A stretch of 19,786 nt of DNA, from assembly GCA_964406105.1 (NCBI GenBank), contig CAYOQK010000053.1:1-19786 (forward strand), given 5' to 3'. The DNA is from WGAB01 sp964406105. GTDB lineage: Bacteria; Hydrothermota; Hydrothermia; WGAB01. The translations under genes and the position numbers were made by a program. The notes beneath the pieces were generated by a model. That model was not told the DNA's origin, searched no databases, and was given only the letters and a program-made list of their open reading frames with translations. Below are positions 13,751 to 19,786 of this stretch, one piece after another. Position 1 is the first letter of the stretch; each line of letters starts with the position of its first letter.

Positions 13751-16516
13751 CTATAGGCGCAGTTGCACCACCCATTGAACCGGCGGGTCCTTCGGCCACA
13801 GGGGAGCATACAGGGCTACAGGGCCCAGGCTCACCCGCAGGCCCGCCGACCAGGCCCGATGAACCCCGGTATCGGTCCAAAGACGGCCGTACTCGTACAC
13901 GACCTCCAGCACCGAAACCTTAGGGAACGCCCAGGTGGCTCGGAGTTGAAACACGTGATCCCCCAGGGGCAGAGGCGATGCGGTGCTTACCCCCACCCCT
14001 CGGGCGACGTGCTCTCCCAGGGCCGAGGCCGGTCCGCGATGGGGCCAGAGGACGTCTTGAAAACCTGTGGACCAAAGGGTGCCCTTGAGGGAAAACCGCT
14101 CCTGCAGGGGGATGGTGCCGGCCACCGTGCCCATCCGAAGGCGGACCTCCGGGGAGTAGGGCCAAGATCCTCGCACCTGGGCCTGTAGGATTCCTTTGAA
14201 GAAGGCCTTACCGAAGGCCGCCGAGGCCTCCACACGGCCACGCCACAGCGGGGTGGCGAAGGCACGGCCCAACCCCAGGCTCATCCCTCCATAGGTGCCT
14301 GCCTCCCACAAGCGGGCATCGGGTATCCAAGACCGAGGAACCTGCAGAACCCAAAGGCTCAGGTTCCAAAAGCGGTACCGGGGGCTAAAGGGGCGATCAC
14401 GGTACTCCCGGTGGAGGGTCCAGGAGCCCAAGCGATACACATCGGACTGCTGAACCCCCACGGTCCAACGGCCAGCCCCCTGGAACAGGGGTTCGGTGAG
14501 GCTAAAGGCGCCGATGGTGCGGTGTGCTTGACGCCCCAGCAAGAAAAGCACCGAGTGGCGAACAGCCCCCTGATGGGCCATCAGGTATCCGGCTGGGCTC
14601 CACCCCACCTCTGGCCACCACAGGGGCAACACGCCCACGCCCACACTCATGGCCTCAGGGTCTGGAAAGGGCAGCAGGGGCATAAGTTTCCAGCGACGGG
14701 GCCAGGTGTTGTTCCACCGATCGCGTTCCACCAGGGTGGCGGCGGGATCCACAAGGATGCGCCGTACCGGGCCCAGCCGGGGCAGCCGAAGGGAAAGGCG
14801 ACCCGGCGGCAGGGTATCGTGAAGGGTGGTATCCGGGAACTCCACGGCCACTGGCACCGCCTCGTTGGTGAGCCCTGGGTTCCAAATCACCAGATCCAAG
14901 GAGTCGCCCCGGGGTGTCCACCGCAGAGGGGAATACTCGGGCAATCGGGTGCTAAAGAGCCAGTTGTCAAAGAAGGCATAGAGGTCCTGGCCGGACACCT
15001 CCTCAGCCACTTGGATGAAATCCTGCAGATGTGGGTGTCGGAACCGATAGCGGGCCACGTACTCCCGCATTAAGGAGTCAAACAGAGCTTCGCCCATGCG
15101 GTTGCGGAGGGCATGGAGCACGTGGGACCCTTTCCCGTAGATCAGGGTGCCATAGTTTTTCAGTTGGTACGCCGGTGTTCGGTCAATCACCTCGTCAAAG
15201 GGGCCGTTGACCAGGGTGTACACGCCCAGATCCATCAACCGGGGCACCGCTCCACGGCCAGGGACCACAGGCAAAAACCTCTGCCAGAACCCCAGGATTC
15301 GCTTTAGGGAATCCTCGGGAAAGCGGAGGGCCATGAACCGGTCTTCGGTGAAGGTGGCGAAGGCCTCATCTAACCAGGGCTCCTCCATTTGGTTGTTGGC
15401 CACAATGCCGAAAAACCACTGATGGGCGATCTCGTGGCAGATGACATCCACCAAACCCAGGCGTTGCAGTTCTTTAATGGGCAAGGGGATACGCCTTCGG
15501 CCCCCGAAGGCCTGGATCACCACCAGTTGGGGGTACTCCATGCCACCCCCCACTCCGACGAAGCCATCCACCACCGTGAGCCGCCGGTAGGGATACGGGC
15601 CGTACCACCGTTCATAGGTCTTCACCATCAGCGGCACCTCTTCGGCCACGGCCAGGAAGTCCTCCAGGTGGGCGGGTTGAACGAGGATCCAGTACTCGTG
15701 TGGGTCTTCGGTGATCTTCAGAGGCACGAAATGGGGGGAAAGCATCATCACAACGTCGTGCACCGAATCCGCCACAAGCCGCAGGGTCCAAAGGGCGGTG
15801 TCGGGTTGGGCATTCTTACGCTCTTGGGCCAGGGTGTGGGGGTCCAGCTGCGCTAAGGAGTCCAGCCAGTGCACAAAGGCAGCGGTTTGGGGGAAACTCG
15901 TATCCGGCGTGCCGGTGAACCCTGCCACCACGTTGCGGGGGATACGGAGCTCCACCTCATAGCGGCCGAAATCTGCGTAGAACTCACCCCAAAGGTGGTA
16001 ATCTATGGGATGCCAGCCCTGGTGATCATAGGCCGCCACTTTGGGGTACCAATACGCCATATGGAGGATGCCATCGCGGTATCCTAAGCGGGAGTAGAGC
16101 CGTGGAAATTTGGTGGTGAACCGCATGGAGAAGCGCAGCGTATCCCCCGGCAAAACCGGGCGGGGAAGAGTGAGGTGGTACAGCGTGCCTGGGATTCCGG
16201 GGGTGAGGGTGGAGTCCTGCAACTTGAGGGTGTCCAGCCTTAGGTATCCTTCACGCTCCTGGGCGGCCTTGCCAAAGGTGTAGCGGTACTTGTAAATGCC
16301 GAACCACTCCTCTGCCTCTTGCATCAGGGTGCTGCCCCTGCGGAAGGCGTTGGGGTAAAGGTGGAGCCACAGGTCTGGTACGGTGTCTGAAGAGGTGTTG
16401 ATCCACTCCACGTGGGCGGTGCCGGTGAGGGTGTGGGATGGCCAGTCCAGGCTGGCCTGAATCCGGTAATTCGCCAGGGCCGCAAGGCCCATCAAAAGCC
16501 AAAGGGATGCCGTCAT
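13751..16516 (-). CDS. M1-family metallopeptidase with a C-terminal outer-membrane beta-barrel
   Basis: A zinc aminopeptidase-like enzyme predicted to be exported. A short hydrophobic leader ends near ALA at 13-15. The M1 catalytic domain carries GGGMEYP at 323-329 (in place of GAMEN), the zinc site HEIAH (His361, Glu362, His365) with Glu384 exactly 18 residues further on in WLDEAF, and Tyr460 in LIYGKG as the probable transition-state tyrosine. A beta-sandwich follows at about 528-600. From about 605 to 921 the chain is a series of amphipathic, aromatic-belted beta-strands with short turns, as in a beta-barrel, which would hold the enzyme at the cell surface or facing the periplasm. The barrel call is from the strand pattern only; the last residue is Leu, not the usual Phe. 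Upstream is a TATAAT box 8 bases before the ATG and no Shine-Dalgarno. Confidence 0.88.
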   Translation of the reverse strand: MTASLWLLMGLAALANYRIQASLDWPSHTLTGTAHVEWINTSSDTVPDLWLHLYPNAFRRGSTLMQEAEEWFGIYKYRYTFGKAAQEREGYLRLDTLKLQDSTLTPGIPGTLYHLTLPRPVLPGDTLRFSMRFTTKFPRLYSRLGYRDGILHMAYWYPKVAAYDHQGWHPIDYHLWGEFYADFGRYEVELRIPRNVVAGFTGTPDTSFPQTAAFVHWLDSLAQLDPHTLAQERKNAQPDTALWTLRLVADSVHDVVMMLSPHFVPLKITEDPHEYWILVQPAHLEDFLAVAEEVPLMVKTYERWYGPYPYRRLTVVDGFVGVGGGMEYPQLVVIQAFGGRRRIPLPIKELQRLGLVDVICHEIAHQWFFGIVANNQMEEPWLDEAFATFTEDRFMALRFPEDSLKRILGFWQRFLPVVPGRGAVPRLMDLGVYTLVNGPFDEVIDRTPAYQLKNYGTLIYGKGSHVLHALRNRMGEALFDSLMREYVARYRFRHPHLQDFIQVAEEVSGQDLYAFFDNWLFSTRLPEYSPLRWTPRGDSLDLVIWNPGLTNEAVPVAVEFPDTTLHDTLPPGRLSLRLPRLGPVRRILVDPAATLVERDRWNNTWPRRWKLMPLLPFPDPEAMSVGVGVLPLWWPEVGWSPAGYLMAHQGAVRHSVLFLLGRQAHRTIGAFSLTEPLFQGAGRWTVGVQQSDVYRLGSWTLHREYRDRPFSPRYRFWNLSLWVLQVPRSWIPDARLWEAGTYGGMSLGLGRAFATPLWRGRVEASAAFGKAFFKGILQAQVRGSWPYSPEVRLRMGTVAGTIPLQERFSLKGTLWSTGFQDVLWPHRGPASALGEHVARGVGVSTASPLPLGDHVFQLRATWAFPKVSVLEVVYEYGRLWTDTGVHRAWSAGLRVSLGPVALYAPLWPKDPPVQWVVQLRL

Positions 16517-16524
16517 CAGAGAAA

Positions 16525-16530
16525 ATTATA
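16525..16530 (-). promoter_or_regulatory. -10 box of the peptidase gene (probable leaderless start)
   Basis: A perfect TATAAT lies exactly 8 bases before the ATG at 16516, the same spacing as at thpR. No good -35 hexamer is found at 16-18 bases (TTGTGA lies at 21, TTGAAG at 9), so the promoter may need an activator or another -35 rule. Confidence 0.65.
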
Positions 16531-16554
16531 GGGGTGCCCCTTCAAGGCGCCTCA

Positions 16555-16604
16555 CAAGGCCCACCAAAGCATGCACCTGTCGGCGGATCGTCCGGTGGGC
16601 CTTG
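16555..16604. repeat. 11-bp perfect inverted repeat upstream of the peptidase promoter
   Basis: CAAGGCCCACC (16555-16565) and GGTGGGCCTTG (16594-16604) are exact reverse complements with 28 bases between, including the palindrome GCATGC. It abuts the expected -35 region of the peptidase gene. It could be an operator-like dyad, an RNA hairpin in read-through transcripts, or a second terminator; it has no T-run on the minus strand. Confidence 0.45.
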
Positions 16605-16736
16605 GGGTTTTGCAGTTTCCCTGCGCATAAGGGCTTGGAAAGCCCGGGCACTGCCCCCTGTCGTGGAGGACTTGGCCGGGTTCCCCGTGGGATCCACAGC
16701 CTCCGAAAACATGAGCTGGTTCCAGCGCCGAGATCT

Positions 16737-16772
16737 AAAACAAACCGGGGGAGGTCGTCCGACCTCCCCCGG
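16737..16772 (-). terminator. Strong intrinsic terminator of the dockerin-like protein gene
   Basis: CCGGGGGAGGTCG (16745-16757) and CGACCTCCCCCGG (16760-16772) form a perfect GC-rich stem of 13 complementary bases around TC. On the minus strand it is followed by TTTGTTTT, and it begins 26 bases after the TAG stop. This is a textbook rho-independent terminator. Confidence 0.92.
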
Positions 16773-16797
16773 TGGAGTTCCTCAGAAAACAGCGGGA

Positions 16798-19779
16798 CTA
16801 CGGGCAACCTGGGAACGGCCCGTTCATGAACAGGTAGTTGGCGAGGGCCTCTATATCCAGAGCATCCACCACGCCATCATCGTTCGTGTCCGGGTTTCCG
16901 GCAGGAGTGGGACCAGAGTGGTACAGGTAATCAGAGATGGCTGCGAGATCCTCGGGAGTGAACATGTGGTCGCCGTTCGCATCGCCCGGTGCCGCAGGAA
17001 TCTGGACCCACACCTGGTACAGCACAGAGGGATCGTCCCACGGGCTTGTGACCCACGCGTAGTCGGTGCCGTCAATGTATCCCACACCCCAAGCACCCGT
17101 AAGAGGACCTTCAATTTCCCCGTAGAGCATGGGCTCGCCAGTGCACCCTCTCAGGACTTCCAAGGTGTAGGCGTCTTGATTCGGTGCCAGCAGGAGTCCT
17201 TGACCCAAGTACGCCAAACCGGCAGAGGAGTAGCCGTCGCTAAAGCCACCCCAAGCCACAGCAATATCCGCCAGGATGGACTGGGCATATGGATCCACGA
17301 GGTACAAACGGTCCGGATTGTCCTGGGCAATCACCCACAGGAGGTCGCGGTCGTCGTCCCAGGCTAAGCCGGCGATACTGAGGCCAATGTTCCATGTGGA
17401 CACCAAGGTGTAGGTGCTGGCATCCACCACGTAGATGGCATCGTCGTACCATCCACCCACCAGGATGTAATCGTGCCCAGGGTCATACGCAATGCCCCGC
17501 TGGGTGGTTGACCATCCTGCCGCCGGGATGTATCCCACGGAGTCGCCAAAGGTAGCCGAAGAGGGATCGGCATCCACCACCACGATGCCCCGATCTGAAG
17601 CATCCACATCCACCACGTACATCACCTTGCGGGAGGGATCGTAGGCCATGTCCGCCATCCAGTACCCATCCGAGAGGTTGTAGGGGCCATAGTAGGAGCA
17701 GGCATAGGTGGCATGGCGGTGGTAGTTGTAGTAGTTTTGAGCCACGGTGTCGTTGTTAGGGTTCGCGTCGGAGGACAGTACGATCCACGCGTACATCACC
17801 ATGTCCGCTTGGGTGGTGGGCACGGTCCACGGAGCCAGGTCTAAGGTGTCGGCTTCACCGGGGTCCAGTGGATCGCTGATGCTCTGCACGTTGCTGTAGT
17901 AAGTGGCCGTGCCGGTGGGGTCCGTGACCCAAACGCGGAGAGTGTACGAAGACTCGGTGAAGGCACCGGTGTTCTTGACCACGATTTGGATGGGCACCGA
18001 GGCACCAGGGGGCAAAGTGGAGCAATCCGGTTGGAGAATGGCGTCCACCGCCAGGTCGTGGACATGATAGGTGGGGCCGGAGAGGAACCGCATGATTTCC
18101 CCGACCAGCTTGCGGGCGTTCTGCACGCTCCTTGTGGTTCCCACCGTATCGCCGGAGATCTCGTGGCTCATCGCAAAGGCGTTGTAGGTGAGGTTGCTGT
18201 AGGCCACTCCGGTGTAGTACTCCCCAATGGGGTTATACAACACCCCATCTGCACGACCACCGAAGGGAGGCACGGGATCAATAGCCAGCCGATCAATCCA
18301 GCTGTTGGGACCCCCGTAGAACCAGGTATCCTGCTCGGTGATGTTGGGCAGGAAGATGTTGGTTTGCCCTATGATCGTGTCCAAATCCGAAGCGCCGTCG
18401 CTGGTGTTCGTGTAGTCAATACCGAAGAGGCTGTCCAAAAGCGACCGGGAAGCGTCATAACCCCAGCAGTCTCCGCCCTCCACATAGGCACGCCCACCGT
18501 TGAGCAGGTAGGTTTGCAGTTCCTCCACCTGCGCACGGGACAACTCATAGTTGGAGAAGAAGATCCCCAAGGTGATCCACACGGTGGAGAAGGAATCCAG
18601 GTTAGAGGCTTCCAGCGCCGTGGGATCGGTGGTGTAGTACCCGGCATACCCAGAGTCCTGGAGCACCTCATGGATGAAGATCCCCGAGGAGGGATCAGGA
18701 TCCAGGTCAAGCACCAGGTAATCCGTGCCAATGTTGTACGCCTGGAAACTGCCCTCTAAGGTGTCGTTGCCAGGCACTTGATCGGAGGATAGTGTGGTGT
18801 ACACACGAATGTTGTACATCCCCCGGGCAGAGGCGGTCCAGGCGTCAAAGGTCACCTGGGTTTGATCGCCAGGAGGCAGAGCCAGCACAGAGCGGTTACT
18901 GGTGTACAGCACGGCCCCGGAAGTGTCCAGGATCTCGCAATAGGTGGTGAAGGTTGCCGTACTCGTGCCGAAGTTCTGAACTGTGGCCTTGGGCTCAATG
19001 GTGGCGCCTACTTCCACAACATCTGCTGGTTCGTCAATGGACACCACACCCACATCGTCTGAAACCGGCATGCGGTAAAAGAGGATCACGTCGCCATCGC
19101 CCACGGACTTGGTGTTGTAGGAGTACTGCAAACCATCGGTGCCATCGGCGTTCTCAATGCCGATGGTGGCACTGGCCGCGGAGTCGTACGAGGCATCGTA
19201 GCCCACCACCGACTGGTACAGGAAGGCCATGGAATCGCCGTCTTCGTAGAGTTGGATCTCAAAGGTGTAGGCGCCATTGTCGTAGTAACGGGGAATGCTA
19301 TCCCACTCGATCACGAACACCCGTTTTCCGTCCACCACATAGGTGGCCGTGTCAATATGGCCGCCAGAGGGCGGACGCATGTCGTCCCAGTACACGTATA
19401 GAGCGTTGTTGGGCTCAGAGCTGGAGGTATCGGGTATGGGTTCGTTGGAAAAATCCGTATAATCGCCGCCTCCAAAAGCCGCATATCCGTTGGAGCAAAT
19501 GTAAATCGTGTTGTAAAGGGTGCCGTAAAACAGGAAGTCAAAGGGCAGGGTAACTTCCACATAGTCGTCGTCGCCCACATCGGTGAAGGTCGTCGGGGGA
19601 TCCAGATAGGCCGGGGGAGTCCATCCGGGTTCGTTGGAGTCAATCCACTGGTAGCCATAGCCGTCGGGGCCACCTGTGGAGAGGATTGTGCTGTTGCCCA
19701 AAGGCTCGGGGGCACCCTTGGGAAGCTCGCCCTTAGGCCGCTTGGGGGCTTTGATCTTCAACGGTTGAGGACGCTTCAC
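16798..19779 (-). CDS. Large secreted multidomain protein with C-terminal dockerin-like calcium loops (5' end probably outside the window)
   Basis: No enzymatic role can be named. Numbering from the GTG at 19779, residues 35-235 form an adhesin-like beta domain (LPFDFLFYGTLYNTIYICSN at 78-97 resembles NIDO-type modules). About 241-345 and 571-680 look like CARDB/Ig-type beta domains. About 350-568 resembles a glutamine-amidotransferase/ThuA-like fold (LQTYLLNGGRAYVEGGDCWG). About 700-925 carries beta-propeller-type repeats (MAYDPSRKVMYVVD, IAYDPGHDYILVGG, LAWDDDRDLLWVI). Residues 932-993 hold two dockerin-type EF loops (GDANGDHMFTPEDL and DTNDDGVVDALDI). The amino acid mix, rich in Asp, Tyr, Thr and Ser, suits an extracellular protein. 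The frame stays open to base 19786 and no signal peptide follows the GTG, so the true start lies outside. A strong terminator follows. Confidence 0.88.
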   Translation of the reverse strand: MKRPQPLKIKAPKRPKGELPKGAPEPLGNSTILSTGGPDGYGYQWIDSNEPGWTPPAYLDPPTTFTDVGDDDYVEVTLPFDFLFYGTLYNTIYICSNGYAAFGGGDYTDFSNEPIPDTSSSEPNNALYVYWDDMRPPSGGHIDTATYVVDGKRVFVIEWDSIPRYYDNGAYTFEIQLYEDGDSMAFLYQSVVGYDASYDSAASATIGIENADGTDGLQYSYNTKSVGDGDVILFYRMPVSDDVGVVSIDEPADVVEVGATIEPKATVQNFGTSTATFTTYCEILDTSGAVLYTSNRSVLALPPGDQTQVTFDAWTASARGMYNIRVYTTLSSDQVPGNDTLEGSFQAYNIGTDYLVLDLDPDPSSGIFIHEVLQDSGYAGYYTTDPTALEASNLDSFSTVWITLGIFFSNYELSRAQVEELQTYLLNGGRAYVEGGDCWGYDASRSLLDSLFGIDYTNTSDGASDLDTIIGQTNIFLPNITEQDTWFYGGPNSWIDRLAIDPVPPFGGRADGVLYNPIGEYYTGVAYSNLTYNAFAMSHEISGDTVGTTRSVQNARKLVGEIMRFLSGPTYHVHDLAVDAILQPDCSTLPPGASVPIQIVVKNTGAFTESSYTLRVWVTDPTGTATYYSNVQSISDPLDPGEADTLDLAPWTVPTTQADMVMYAWIVLSSDANPNNDTVAQNYYNYHRHATYACSYYGPYNLSDGYWMADMAYDPSRKVMYVVDVDASDRGIVVVDADPSSATFGDSVGYIPAAGWSTTQRGIAYDPGHDYILVGGWYDDAIYVVDASTYTLVSTWNIGLSIAGLAWDDDRDLLWVIAQDNPDRLYLVDPYAQSILADIAVAWGGFSDGYSSAGLAYLGQGLLLAPNQDAYTLEVLRGCTGEPMLYGEIEGPLTGAWGVGYIDGTDYAWVTSPWDDPSVLYQVWVQIPAAPGDANGDHMFTPEDLAAISDYLYHSGPTPAGNPDTNDDGVVDALDIEALANYLFMNGPFPGCP

Positions 19780-19786
19780 CTGGACC

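Noticed and set aside
1..19786. tRNA, rRNA, CRISPR array, insertion sequence or prophage genes
   Set aside because: No T-loop motif in a cloverleaf, no spaced direct repeats, no transposase or integrase motif seen on either strand.

Overview
The window is GC-rich and densely coding. It looks like a chromosomal segment of a Gram-negative (diderm) bacterium. LptC, arabinose-5-phosphate isomerase (KdsD) and a heptose-7-phosphate kinase (HldA) together imply an LPS-type outer membrane. The C-terminal dockerin-like calcium-loop pair on a large secreted protein, the DUF4159 protein and the DUF5683-like protein resemble what is found in the FCB superphylum and neighbouring candidate phyla (Zixibacteria, WOR-3/Hydrothermae and similar). 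No rRNA, tRNA, mobile element or CRISPR array is visible, so this placement is an inference with low confidence.

Layout. Bases 1-2914 (+) hold a large protein, probably cut at its 5' end by the window edge. It has the plan of a class III cyclase / STAND ATPase / TPR regulator, but its catalytic motifs are degraded. Bases 2915-3371 are a non-coding, hairpin-rich gap between convergent transcription units. From 13606 down to 3372 (-) runs one very compact ten-gene unit: thpR, kdsD, lptC, a small TTG-start ORF, a DUF4159 gene, hldA, a 900-residue tandem tyrosine phenol-lyase, a DUF5683-like gene, ribD, and a membrane Fe-S oxidoreductase resembling ETF:menaquinone oxidoreductase. Eight of the nine junctions overlap and the ninth gap is 17 bases. 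A clear sigma70-type promoter sits directly before thpR. Upstream, 16516-13751 (-) encodes an M1-family metallopeptidase with its own C-terminal beta-barrel. From 19779 (or beyond the edge) to 16798 (-) lies a secreted multidomain dockerin-like protein followed by a strong intrinsic terminator.

How the genes fit together. kdsD, lptC and hldA supply and export LPS core sugars. thpR, ribD and the Fe-S oxidoreductase are RNA-processing/housekeeping, riboflavin and respiratory functions packed into the same transcript. The two genes that open transcription units and have visible upstream DNA both carry a -10 hexamer exactly 8 bases before the ATG and lack a Shine-Dalgarno sequence, which suggests leaderless mRNAs. 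Several internal genes have recognisable Shine-Dalgarno sequences.

The most notable find is the tandem tyrosine phenol-lyase at 6945-9647. The C-terminal half keeps the PLP lysine and the substrate-binding residues but has lost the equivalents of Tyr71 and Tyr291. The N-terminal half has lost the lysine and most cofactor and substrate contacts but keeps exactly those two tyrosines. As I recall, these tyrosines are donated across the dimer interface in the Citrobacter enzyme. The pattern suggests a covalently linked enzyme/pseudoenzyme pair forming one composite active site.
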